64,000 nucleotides of DNA, from positions 1-64,000 of the forward strand of contig JAWPGT010000089.1 in the NCBI GenBank assembly GCA_034638255.1. The letters run 5' to 3'. The translations under genes were made by a program, and so were the position numbers. The notes beneath the pieces are model-generated. The model was not told the DNA's origin. It made no database searches and saw nothing but the letters and a program-made list of their open reading frames with translations. Each line of letters begins with the position of its first letter. Positions within the stretch are counted from its first letter, which is position 1. Source of the stretch: Coprinus comatus. Its lineage: Eukaryota; Basidiomycota; Agaricomycetes; Agaricales; Agaricaceae. Positions 34,709 through 46,190 of this stretch are shown piece after piece.

Positions 34709-36754
34709 TTAGACATGTCTGTCATAGCGAGAGGGTCGAGTTTGGTAGGCGGGCAGCGGAGTGGGTGGTCTGGCAGGAAGAGGGTGGCGTATTGCTGAAG
34801 TGGGGATTTCCCAAAGAGGAGGAGTGTGTGAAATGCGGTGTAGGAACTGGGAGGGGTGACGGATTTCATCTACTCGGCGGTTATCTTGCTCATCTCGATA
34901 GGTGACTCGGTTGGGTGGCAATCTGGGGTTGACCCATGGTCTGACATCTCCTTGATAGTTTCCATCATTCTCCAAGTTGGCAGGAAAGGGACATTCGTTT
35001 GTAAGAGGAGCAAGGGTTCGACGAGCCAGAATTCGATCCAAAGTGGGGTGAGTGGTTAACAAATAAGTGGTGGTGAATTCAGGGTTTCAGTTCTCATCAA
35101 GACATCGAGGGAGAGGAGTGAGGAGGGAGGAAGTATGTCCGACACGATGAAATTGTAGCCCATGAGCTTTCTGGGTACCAAAGATCTCGGGAGTGATTTG
35201 ATCTTGAGCTCTTGTGAGTGCGATGGGAGTGGCTGGTTCCAGGGGCTCGGGAGTATTGAGTCGAGAGACAATGACTGGGGATGTGGGTCGATTCTTGCAA
35301 GTCCAGGAATAATGTCCCATGGTGTTGCAGAATCAGCATTGGTAGTCAGGGCATGACGATCCAATGTGTCCGACTAATCCATAGACAATGCAACCATAAT
35401 CGTAACACTTCCTTTCTTCGTCGGTGAACTGGTTGTAGACCAGTAAAGGAATATCCTTCTTCATGATATCTTCTTTCAACTTGTAGACCAGGAACCTTCC
35501 AAACCGTTGCTCAAAATCCTCAGAACTGATGATCTTATCAGCCAGTTCCTTTAATGACGATGCATAGTGAACTACTCTTGATGACTTGAATGGTGGGTTG
35601 GAGATATTTCGTAAGATACGGGCCTCTCGTCGGTTTGGGGGATGGTAAAGAGCAGGCGTGGTGTATCAATACAGATATCTGGAACCAAGGTTGGCGAATG
35701 GATGGTCTGGGGTGATTGGATAGGTATTGGGGATGTCGGTAAGGAGATTGGCAGGAGGAACCTGGCTAGCTGGGAGGCTGGGGTTCTCACGTCCAACATT
35801 TCTAGGAACATTCGATCCCGTTGGGTCATCTGGTCATGGAGGGTTGGTTGTGGGGGTAGAGGCTTCTGAGATCTCCGATGCACGGGCGAGGTACTTGGTA
35901 ACGGTCTCCCCAAGTTGTCGAATGAAGTATAATTGTGCCAAGTGACCGGGTGTGGAGGTTGGAACATATCGTTCTGCTTGTGCTGTCGATGCAATGTGGG
36001 TGAGGACATTCCAGAGTTCATAGAGTTTCTCGAAATATGGAAGGGAGAGAAACTCGGCATTGGATCCAGCTGGTAACTCTTGTGGTGCCTCTCTATCCTC
36101 GTGGTAGGAGAGCATGTTTGGATGTCCAACTCCCCTTCTCCAGTTATAGTGATTTCCCCATTCCGATGTACTCGAATTATGAATGGAGGGGGTGGCAGGT
36201 GCGCTTCTCGGGTGAATTTCCGTTGCAAATACTGGTTCAGGCGAGTTACCATCTGACCTAGAGGGTGCAGTGGTCAGTCATTCAATGAGGGGAGAGACTG
36301 CATCTGGGGTTGCGATGCGGGGTATGGGGTGAGCAATGGGTGTCTCTGTTTGATCCATGGTAGGTGGAATGGCATTGAACCTTGCCAGGACAATGGCTGT
36401 GGCGAGTTGGGGTTCTTCAATCAGAGTTGTTCCAGGTGGGTAAGTACCACAAGCGATAAGAGTGTCAATGTGAAGGCGATTGAGAATGTGAGGAGGAATA
36501 TCCTTGATAGCAGTATCAAGAAGAACTTGAACTTCTGGATCGTCCAGTCGAAGTTGGTTAGGATCAAAAGCTGGATTGAGAGCAAGAGGAGTATTGATAG
36601 CTCCTGTTGTAGATGCAGTTCAAGGGGGTGTGGTTGCTGGTGACAGAAATGTGTCATTGGTGGTTGAGCTTAGGCTCGGTGTGGAAGATGAGTGAGAGGA
36701 GGGCGAGTATTCAAGAGGAGAGGGGCCTGAGGTAGAGTCTTGTTGTTGGGTCAT
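34709..36754 (-). pseudogene. A1 third ORF downstream of pol, with tandem zinc knuckles
   Basis: Starts MTQQQDSTSGPSPLEYSPSS; its ATG overlaps the pol stop (ATGA at 36751-36754). About 680 codons, broken by six in-frame stops, all TGA. Middle: SLPYFEKLYELWNVLTHIAS, a helical segment that also occurs (LYLWDTLAH) in the equivalent ORF of element D. Then CIVYGLVGHIGSSC and C*FCNTMGHYSWTC, two knuckles of C-X2-C-X4-H-X4-C type (the second Cys of the first is Tyr). C-terminus is Pro-rich, ending PSRYDRHV. Not homologous to the element's own gag at 41.4-43 kb. Function unknown; nucleic-acid binding is inferred from the knuckles. Confidence 0.7.
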
Positions 36755-38268
36755 TTATATCTGTGAGGGGGGGTAGAGAGTGTCTTCTTTGGAGGAGCCC
36801 TTTTAAGTGAAAGGTGATGGTTCTTCTGGTATTCTCCAAACAGTTCCTTTGCTGAATCTGAAACATTCTCTTCGGGTTCCCAAGTATTCTCTGAGTCAGG
36901 AAATCCCTTCCATTTGATCAAATACTTCATCTTGTTTCTACTCCTTTTGTGATTGATGATTGCTTCGACTTCCCAGTGTTCTTCTCCATCTATCAAATCA
37001 GGGATGGTTTCAGAGGAAGGCTTGTTTGGGTTGATCTCATTTTGAACTGTGGGTTTCAACAGAGCCACATGAAACATATCATAGATCTTCCATGAAGTTG
37101 GTAGAAGAAGTTGATAAGTCAGAGGTCTTTTGCATTTTAGGATCTTGAAGGGACCTTGACGTTTCGGCTTGATCTTCGATGATTGGTATTGGATGGGAAG
37201 GTTCTTTGCATTTAGATAAACTTCATCCCCTTCATTATAGGTTGGATAATGAGGGCGTTTGACACAAGAAGATATCACTTTAGCTGCGGATTGATAGGCT
37301 AGCAGTGCTTTGTGTCTGAAACAATCAAGTTTTCGGACATGATCATCAACTGATGGTGCACCAGATTCTTCCATAACGTTGGGGAAGGATGGTGGGTTTG
37401 TTCCAGTCATAATTTCTAGTGGTGATCGCTTGTTGGTGGCGTGGGGACGGGAGTTGTAACTGAATTTGAGAAGTGGAAGTGCATCGACCCAGTCATTCGG
37501 TTGGTTGTTGCAGTAGATCGAGAGATATGTTTCAATCTCTTGATTGGCTCATTCTGTTGCACCATCTGTTTGGGGATGGTATGCCGTAGAAGGTTTCCAG
37601 TTGATCTGGAGCATCTTAATGAACCTTTGGGCAGCTTTAGAAGCAAAACGAGGATTGCGATCTGAGACAATAGTGTTGGGGGTACCAAACCATTTGTAGA
37701 CATTGTCGATCAGGAGTTTAGAGATATCGGCAAAAGTGCAGGTTTTTGACGTTGGACAGAGTATTATCCCCTTCGATAATCCGCGATCTATCATGGATAA
37801 TATAGAATCAAATTTTTGTCAACATCGACATGTTGTGGTAAATGTTCGGATTATTATCGTCAGACTTAGTAAAGACGTCTTGTGTATATGCGGCTCATCT
37901 CCACTTCCATATGCTTTACTTGCTTCTATTCCCATGACTATTTGTGTACTCACCACACTGTACCCATTCGTTCATCTATTCTCTCATGTGCTGTGTATCC
38001 GTATATATATCAAGTAGACTACACTGTAGTTCCTCGTCCACTTGAACTCAATATGACTGGGTTGTGTCCGCATCTAGCCGGGTATCTTCCTCAGAGACCT
38101 ATATCTCTTACCAGCGTAATTCCTACAATTTTCTGCAGGGAGGGAGATCGGTGATTAAGTCCATAGTGATATTGCCAAAAATGCGCATAGATTCGGATGG
38201 AGGAAGTGGTTGGAATGGAGGTTTTGCAGGATTCCGATCAATCTTGAATTGTTGGCATTGTGGACAGG
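36751..38268 (-). pseudogene. A1 integrase with C-terminal chromodomain
   Basis: Continues pol after solo LTR J: CPQCQQFKIDRNPAKPP (HHCC zinc end), MRIFGNITMDLITDLPP (first Asp), then, past solo LTR I, FDSILSMIDRGLSKGII, VSDRNPRFASKA (second Asp), TDGATE*ANQEIE (catalytic Glu then TGA). The GPF-type region reads RQGPFKILKCKRPLTYQLLL, and the chromodomain EEHWEVEAIINHKRSR / KYLIKWKGFPDSENTWEPEE. Chromodomains target insertion to histone-marked chromatin. Ends HRYK-TGA at 36751. Confidence 0.9.
37817..38127 (+). repeat. Solo LTR, family I (311 bp) in A1 integrase
   Basis: TGTCAACATCGACATGTTGT ... AATTCCTACA with exact target duplication ATTTT (37812-37816 and 38128-38132). Removing it and one ATTTT restores the integrase frame (LPPCRKFDSILSM). 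No other copy in the window. Confidence 0.85.
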
Positions 38269-38876
38269 TGTTAAATACTGAAAATACCGAGAAGGGTGAC
38301 CCTTGGCTTCAGCGTGTGTGCTGCGCCTCCGGAATTTGTACAAGGTCAATTTACGAATTTCCGGGAGACTTCCGGCAGAGTTTCCGGAAGACTGGAAAAG
38401 TAAGAGTGCAGACGGTTGAGACAATACAGAGAGTTAAGAGTATATCAAGTCGATTCTGAAACTGAGGAAATACAAACATAGCAGTGAACTATTTATATGA
38501 AATGCTGTAACGGATAAAAAAGGTAATAAGGAATAACGGAAATCCGAGTCAGAGAAGAAATACAAACGGAGGTAGATAAAATGGAAGACGGAAAGTAATG
38601 GCATAATATTGGAGAATTAAGAAGCATAGGAAATGCATGGAAATGTCAAACTAAACTGAATAGAATTGATAACCGAAGAATAGGCAAGATAAGAAAAACC
38701 CGGAATTTCTGGAGGATGGAAAAGTCCCTTTGAATAAATAATGAACAATGGAAATCTGGAAATTAGGAAATTCAGGAAGATCGGAAATCCGGAGATTCGC
38801 TATCTAATCGGAATTGTGATATGTGAACTTGGCAGAATTCAGGGTTAGCGGTCATGTGATGGGACGGAATATGACA
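38269..38876 (-). repeat. Solo LTR, family J (608 bp) in A1 pol
   Basis: Minus-strand TGTCATATTCCGTCCC ... GTATTTAACA; exact target duplication ACAGG (38264-38268 and 38877-38881). Removing it joins VKAC to PQCQQ, restoring the zinc-binding end of integrase. Sister of 11737-12342. Confidence 0.9.
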
Positions 38877-41381
38877 ACAGGCTTTGACATAGTTGGTAAT
38901 GAAATCGCGCATTCCAGGCCATTTCACTATTAACTGAATTCGTCTTAATGTTTCATCTATTCCAGGGTGGCCTGCGGAATGGTGATCATGATGCTGTGCT
39001 AGAAGCCGTTGCTTCTCCTTCAGAGTGGGTTCTTGAGCAATTAAGGCAGGTTCAGTTGAAGTGGCATTTAAGAATAGCTTGTTTGGTAAAACCACAATGT
39101 CCACATTTTCTTCGGCAGAGTCAAAGTTATGATCTGGTCGTCTAGAGAGTGCATCTGCAGCAGGAATTTCTTTTCCTGGTTTGTGTTTTATCACAAAGTT
39201 GTATTTCTGCAGTTCAGCCCATGTGCGAGCTTGACAACATGACAGCTTCTGCAAATCTTGCCAAAAACGGAGATTGTTGTGATCACTGTGCACAGTTACT
39301 ATATGCGGTGATCCCAGTAGGTAGTGGCGCCAGTCATCAAAAGCTTGTTTGATCGCAAGGAGTTCTTTGTCCGGAGTAGGATAGTTGCGTTCCGCAGGTC
39401 CAAGGGATTTAGAACGGAATGCACAAGGACGAGTAACTCCATTTTCATCAGTTTGACATAGAACACCACCCGTTGCAAATTCAGAAGCATCTGTTTCGAC
39501 ATGGAATGGTTTGTGAGGATTGGGAGTGAGAAGGATAGATCCATTCACAAACATGTCTTTAACAGTGTTGAAAGCTTCTTCTGCTTCTGGGGTCCACTTA
39601 AATGCTACCGATTTGCGTAGAAGGTCATTTAGAGGACGGGTGATATTGGCGTAGTTCCTGATGAATTTTCGGTAGAAGTTTGCAAATCCTAAGAACTTTC
39701 TAACTTCACGTTGTGATGTTGGTGTAGGCCATTCTGCAATTCCAGCAAGTTTGTCTTCTGACATGGTAATACTGTTCTGGCTTATCGTCATTCCTAGGAA
39801 TTCTATGGAGGTTTTCTTGAATTCACATTTCTCGGTCTTGAGATAAAGATTGTTTTCTTGGACTCTTTTTAGAACTTCAAGAGTCATTTTGTTAAGATCT
39901 TGCTTGTTATCAGAGAAAATGAGAATGTCATCCATATAGACAATAACCTCTGTACAACCAGGTTTGTCAATGAGGTCTTGGAAGATATGATCCATCATTG
40001 CCTGGAACGTTGCAGGAGAATTTGTCATTCCAAAGAACATAACAGCAGGTTCGAAAAGTCCAAATGGAGTTTTGAATGCTCCTTTCCATTGGTCTCCATC
40101 AAAGATGCGAACGTTGTTATATCCAAGACAAACATCCATTTTGGTGAAGTATTTAGCTCCATGGAGGTGATCCATAATTGAGCTGACATTGGGAATGGGA
40201 TAGGCATTTTTCACAGTGTGGGAATTGAGGTAGCGATAATCTTGACATGGTCTAAGAGACTTTCCATCTTTCTTGTTGACGAAAAAGAATGGTGATGCCA
40301 TAGGAGATTTGGATGGTCGGATGTATCCTTTGGCTAGGTTTTCATCAAGAAAGGTTTTTAATTCATCCATTTCAGCCGGTGCAAGGCGATATGGTTTGTA
40401 AGATTTTGGAGTGAAGGTTTCTTTTAGATCAATGCGATGATCACAAGGTCGTGATGGAGGAAATCATTCTGAGGCCTTCTTGTCAAAGACAGGAAGATAT
40501 TTCCATAATGTTCTAGGAACTATTTCCTTTGGATCGGAAGATGTGGCTTTTGCATGCTTTTGAGATATAAGTTGGGATGCAGAAGTCTTGGCATTGATTT
40601 GTATGAGGCGGCCAGCCAATCCAGTGTCAAGGGTATCAGGGAGCGATTGTGCAGCAATGTGGAGGTTTTTAGGGACATCAATTGGGTCTTCACTGTAACA
40701 GGTGACTTCATTGATTGTGATGGAATTTTCAAGTTGGGAGCAGGAGATGGTTCTAGAAGATGGTGAACGCCATTGGAATGTTTTGGCAGTCCAATCAATG
40801 CTGGGATTGTACTGTTCCAAAAAGGAAAACCCTAGAATGGCGGGGTGTTTTCCAATTCCAATAACATAGGCATCTGTCTTGATGTTTCGACCATCAATGA
40901 TACATTCCACAACTACTTTTTCAGTGATTGTTCCACTGATGTTTTCTGTTCCATCAACATTCGTGACAGTGATTGGAGGTTCCACAGGGATTCGTAGGAG
41001 GTTAAGGGAGTGTGCGGTTTTCTCGGAAATGAAGTTTCCTTGAGCTCCTGAATCAATCAGGGCATTGAGGGTAGCAATCTGGTGGGAGTGGTGATTTTGA
41101 AGATAGATGGGTAGATAAATAGATTTTTCGTTGCAGGACAGAATGAGAGGAATAATGGAAATGTTCACTGGAGGTGAATTGTCTGGTTCAGGAGAATAAA
41201 TAGGGTCCGGTATGTCCATTGTCTTTGAAGTAGAGGAGTGAGTAGTACTAATGTCCAATTCATCATCTGTAAAGGAGAGATTGTCTGAGTCTTGAGAGTC
41301 TTCATAAATCACCGAAAGGATAGCGGAGGCTGGATGGGTTCGACTTGTCGCCTTAAGCAAAACCTGGCCTAAAAATTCAAA
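38877..41381 (-). pseudogene. A1 protease, reverse transcriptase and RNase H
   Basis: Pol is in the -1 frame relative to gag, opening right at the gag stop. Protease: NALIDSGAQGNFISEKTA and AILGFSFLEQYNPSIDW. A TGA breaks the join (KKASE*FPPSR near 40468). RT: YIRPSKSPMASPFFFVNKKD, RPCQDYRYLNSHTVKN, TKMDVCLGYNNVRI, and the catalytic VIVYMDDILIFS. RNase H: FHVETDASEFATGGVL and ERNYPTPDKELLAI, then GKEIPAADALSRRPD. Domain order PR-RT-RH-IN is Ty3/gypsy. Confidence 0.9.
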
Positions 41382-43075
41382 TCTTCTTCATCTTCAATCA
41401 GTGTTGATGCCACTTTCATGAAGCTTCGGAATTTGTCAATTCCATTGTTCTTCTTCTTCTTTTTGAAAGGTCTGTTTGATGAGGATGATTTCTTGTTGCG
41501 GGGTTTGGAGGAGGAGGATTGATGTTTGGGGCATTCTCAGAAGAAATGTCCAGCATTTCCACATGAGAAGCAGACACCTCAGCTACAACGTTCCTTTTGC
41601 CGTTCCGTAAGGACCATTCCAAGAATTAATTCAGCTTCATTTTCTTCATCAGATTCTTCTGAATCGGAAGAGTCAAAATCTGGGATTCCAACTTCTTCAT
41701 ATTCATCATCGTCATATCGTCCAGCAGCATCAATCTCCATTGGTTCTCCTTGGGGTAACTTGGAGATGTTGAAGTTATGTCTCTGATAGCTTTTTGGAGG
41801 ACAAGGTTTGTGGTTGATCTGACAGATAGCTTGATCAAGTTGGGTGGCAATGGTAGTCCATTCATCAAATGTAGTTGGTTGAGGGTAGCGAAGAGCAATG
41901 GCTTCTCGGATTTTAGGAGGGAGGGTAGAACAGAATGAATCGACTTTGTAGGTGTCATTGTCAATTCCAGCTAAGTCAAGAAGTTGTTTGATGTTATTAA
42001 CATGATCTTCCATATTTTGCCAAGGAAGCATGCAATAAGTCTTGAGCTTGTTGCGAGCGTTGGCAGCTTCAGCATGGGGTTGGAAAGCTTGGTCGAGACT
42101 TGTGATAAAATCGTGCCATGTTCCATATCTGTATGTTCCAGCTTCTTCACCTCTATGAGAACTCAAATATTGCCTTTGGAAATGACCACAACTCCCATGA
42201 GTTAATAATTGGAGAACAACTGGTATGGCTTGTTCTGTTTGGATAGCACCGTTTCGAAAGTATTTGGGTTTCGATTGTAGGGCAAGGATGATGCTATCTT
42301 TCCAATTCTCATAATGGATGGGTTTTCCATCAAACTTTTCGATGGGAATATCAAACTTTCCATTGTAGTTTTCTTCGTTAGGTTGATCGGTCATTCTGGA
42401 AGGAGGACGAGCTGGGTTCCTGGGTGTAGGTGATTGTGCGTGAGAGTGGGTTTGTGAGTTTGAGTGGATAGAAGTGTCGTCAGGTGATGAGGGATTGGGA
42501 TTGGGAGGATGAGTTCGGATAGGTGATGATGTGGGGAATAGATCTAGAGCAATGATCTTGTCGCGGACTGCATTTCTGAGGTTTGCAAGTTCGTTGCTGT
42601 AGAATAGAGTTTGGTTTTTGTCGACTTCGATATCAGTTGTAAGATTGGGGTTTTCGATGGTGGGTTGATAGAGTCCGTCAACTACCAAGTATAGGTCGTA
42701 GGTGTTGACTCAGATAAGAAGTGAGGTGGATTTATAGGGTAGTAGGAAACGGAAGATGTAGTGGATGTCGGCAGCGATTTGAGAACTTCCTGCTTCATTG
42801 AGTTCTTGAAATCATTTCCAGGTATTAACAAGACAACTTTGTTGGTCATTTGAAAGTTTGATTCTGGGTGGAAGGTACCTCCTGATTGAAGGAGTTCCAA
42901 AGGTTGTGCTGACCTCTGGGATTCATACAGCAGAGTCAAAGAGATCAACTAGTTCTTGTTCGTTTGCATCTCTGGATATGGGAGGAGGAGCGGGTGGTTG
43001 TCTGGAAGATGAGGGGGTGGAAGAGGAAATTCAGTGGGAGGCAATTGTGGAAACTTGGGGTGCTGCTTGCTAAAG
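41369..43075 (-). pseudogene. A1 Gag
   Basis: Ty3-type capsid: PIHYENWKDSIILALQSKPK, then GTWHDFITSLDQAF and LPPKIREAIALRYPQP. Zinc knuckle CFSCGNAGHFF*EC carries an in-frame TGA. Earlier TGAs occur near 42923, 42820 and 42710; at the first, A2 still has CGA. The natural end is AAT TTT TAG at 41369-41374. The start cannot be fixed because the 5' part is damaged. Confidence 0.8.
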
Positions 43076-43443
43076 GCAGCCCTTCTTCTTTAAGAGGGTA
43101 TGTTCTCAGCCACTACTTGCTTAAGGTAGACCTGCTTGATGGCAATGTATGTTATCAGCCACTACTTGCTTAAGGTAGTCCTGCTCAATGGTGAGGTATG
43201 TTATCAGCCCGGATCTTGATCCTATGCATGAGGGTTGGTGCTAATTTTCCAAATAATGACAGTTGCAGGTTAGGCGGTTGTCAAAGGAAATAAAAGCAGA
43301 GGATTGCAGAGACTCTGGTTAGGAGTTCACACAGAGTTGGGTTGGGGAGGGTGACGAGTGCAGAGACCTGGGTTAGAGGTTTGCGGAGGAAGACGATGAC
43401 AGAGATCCTAGTTAGGGATTTGTCGAGTTGTAGCTTAATACAA

Positions 43444-43947
43444 TGTTGTAAACTTGCCTATACCTCCGTTTTGGTATAGATAATGCTACAATGGACCTCT
43501 TCAAGGTGCTCATAGGAGGAGAACGTCTACTCTTACTGAGACTACTTTCAGGAGATGACCTCCACAGTACTCTGACTGTAGATAACAGGTGTTCCTTACT
43601 AGTAAGCCGTTCATATAAGAGTTAGAGCTGACTCTGAGTTCTAGGGCTATCAAGGTAGAGGCAGAACAATGAAAGCAAGAAGAACAGAAGACTTAGAGTA
43701 TTAAGCTGAAACTTAATCTCTGTCGCTGTCCATGTATTTATACAACTACAATGTACAGGTTGTAGGCTGTGCATGATACATGTGAGACAGGAGGGTGAAC
43801 TATCTACTACTGAAACAATAAGTGAAATGGTAAGTGGAAGCACATAGAAACTACTAGTCCAAGGCTATGTGAAACGAGTAAGAGAAAGTACACTATTGTC
43901 CATCATTAGTTTTAATGATTAGTTGTGATAAATATGAAACTGTAACA
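43444..43947 (-). repeat. 5' LTR of A1
   Basis: 504 bp, TGTTGTAAACTTGCC (left) to GAAACTGTAACA (right). All but its last ~60 bp lies in the tract shared with A2. Confidence 0.9.
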
Positions 43948-44484
43948 TCCATTCTCATTTGATTTTGTAAAATTTAGTGCATGCCAATACAAGTCAATGA
44001 GACCTTTTGCTCCTGCCATTGACCCTGAGCCCGGAGTCCACCATGATGGTGATGCTGAGACATCAAATCTTCAATAAATATATTTCTCCTTAGTCACTTT
44101 GAACTATCATGTCCATGTTCTGTTATACTCTTAGAGACCAGTAGATTCTGGGCACTGTCCATTCGGAAATCCAATCTTAAAATGATGAGGGTGAAATATG
44201 GAGAAAATGGTACAGTAAGTGCAAATTTCACAAGTGGATCAAAACTTGGTGACTATTACTTATTTAGGGAAATGATGAGAAAGGTGCTGACCCACACCCT
44301 CCCACACCCTCCTGCCTCAATACCACCTTTACATCCTTTAAGTACAATGGTATAAATTAGGCTCTGATTTTTATCGGAACCATAACCCATTAGTATTAAC
44401 TCTGTATTCATGGCTTTACCTAAGTCAACAGAAGGAAATAGAAAGAACTATAGCAATAGTCATTTGCCATTTTATGAGTGTAGT
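43948..44484. other. Spacer, nothing recognised
   Basis: 537 bp with no supported gene. Possibly the 5' flank of the KDZ element. Confidence 0.3.
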
Positions 44485-45113
44485 TGTTATGACCACGAAC
44501 CGTTAAGCTGAACACTCCTGGAACTTAAATGCTAGAGTGCAGTCATGTAGGAACGTGCGATCAATAAACACTCTGCTGCAATCTCAAGGCCTTTCAACCT
44601 AGTGACCGAGAGGTATGGAGACAGAGATGTATAAGGGCTACAACAGAAGAGATTAAAGCTTAGGGCTTTAATCATCTAATACAATGAGTATTTATACTAT
44701 TCTAGGGATGTACCTATTAATAGCTACTAACTACGTATATCCCAAATACTCATCATCACTTTATAATCTACTCCATACACAATGCTAGAACTGTCAACAG
44801 GAGTGGGTGAGACATCGGGGTCGGGGACTATTTACTCCATATACAATGAAAGATTAGTCAACAGGAGTAAAATGACAAAACAGATAACTAATACTGGAGC
44901 TGGGGAAATGCAGACTTCTAAGCATAAGTGGAGTCTCATACTTAGTTCGACGTTAGGTCATAGCGATGTCATAGTGATGTCATTGGGGGAATAGTATGTC
45001 AGGCAGAGTCGTCCATGATGGTGTCGTCATTGGGAATGAGTTCAGGGAAGATGGCGAACAAGTCTTCCTTGGTGGTGGTGGTACGGGCCGGTGGTTTGGG
45101 TGGACTCGTAACA
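44485..45113 (-). repeat. Solo LTR, family D (629 bp)
   Basis: Plus-strand TGTTATGACCACGAACCGTT ... GGACTCGTAACA, exact target duplication GTAGT (44480-44484 and 45114-45118). Same length as the copy at 12736-13364 and nearly the same sequence. Confidence 0.9.
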
Positions 45114-45118
45114 GTAGT

Positions 45119-46190
45119 TTGGTCACTGAGATAGCCAGTGTGCTCCGCAAAACATTTTTAATGTACTTGCTCAATGGATATAAATTTAATTTGCTAGTGC
45201 GCCTAGGTATTTTACAAACAACAGGCCTTATAAAAAAAGAGCATTTATATTTGTGTTGTTAGTTTTCTGTACCTATAGTACAGTACAATGTGATATGGTA
45301 TATATAAGTTATATATTAGGTGTTCTCTCAATAAAGGCTACATTTCCATCCCCACCACTTTTCCATTTGGCCAATTATGAAAAACGGCACTTTTAAGCAA
45401 GATTCCATACTCATTCATTGTGTAGGTTGGCATTAATAGTGGTACCCTAATTGTACAGAGGAGGGAGTGTCCGAGTGAGTAGTGCACATAGGTAAACATT
45501 ACCTATATATATATATTCTGGATGTTCAAGTCATGTGTAATTCATTTGATTTTGGACAACGACAAAAGTTTCGAGCTCATTTATGTTAGAAGTTATAAAT
45601 AGACATGTTAAAACATTGATAAGAGATGGCATATAAGATAATATATACTGTCTATTTCTTGTAAGGTGTAGGCTATATATCAAACATTGTAATATGATAA
45701 AAGCTATTCATTCTTATACTATTGTTCTTTGATTATTTCACCAACTCATACTTCAAGTTCCTTAAAAGTTAAAAATGGTAGAGTTACTAGTCTTGACTTG
45801 AGTATCATCATGGCCTATGTGTTGGATCACATATAGAGCTGCTAGTATACAAAGGTACATGTCCACTTTTTTGTCAAATTAAGTTATGCTCTCTGTATAT
45901 ATCATGATTCTGAATGTCTCATACTGTCTCAAATCTTTGAAGATGCTAACTTTGTAAGAGCAAAAGTAATATTCTGCTAGTAGCCATGTATGTTTAGTGT
46001 CCTGTATACTATGGGTCACCGTATAGGTCTATTTACATGCATAGGTCTATTTACAGTGTACACACATAGTAAAGGAAGGAACTTTGTGAATTTCAAGATG
46101 AACTTACATGCATATGATGAGTCATGGAACACACTGTTGACTGAACATCTTTCGGCTCTCTAGAACAGTCTCCCAACTAAACAATATGGG
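45119..46190. other. AT-rich stretch upstream of the KDZ remnant
   Basis: No ORF of note; some AT microsatellite (45502-45517). May hold eroded 5' exons of the KDZ gene but I cannot identify any. Confidence 0.3.

Larger units (their letters stand above)
34064..43947 (-). mobile_element. Ty3/gypsy chromovirus A1, near complete (9.9 kb)
   Basis: Order on the minus strand: 5' LTR (43444-43947), gag, protease-RT-RNase H, integrase with chromodomain, an extra third ORF, 3' LTR (34064-34593). A purine-rich tract (AAAGGGGATAA) precedes the 3' LTR. Two foreign solo LTRs (J and I) interrupt integrase. Outer flanks CCTTT and TCCAT do not match, so there is no target duplication; exchange with another copy is likely. 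Inactive through in-frame TGA codons. Confidence 0.9.

Noticed and set aside
35572..36252. 226-residue ORF in the A1 third-ORF region
   Set aside because: Different frame from the one carrying the conserved helix and the zinc knuckles; Pro/His-rich shadow composition. Could hide a frameshift, but the knuckle frame is continuous apart from TGA codons.
34709..36754. Recoded TGA (tryptophan or selenocysteine) in the third ORF
   Set aside because: All six stops are TGA, which is striking, but the A1/A2 CGA-to-TGA pair and the B/C comparison show ordinary C-to-T decay. No recoding signal identified.
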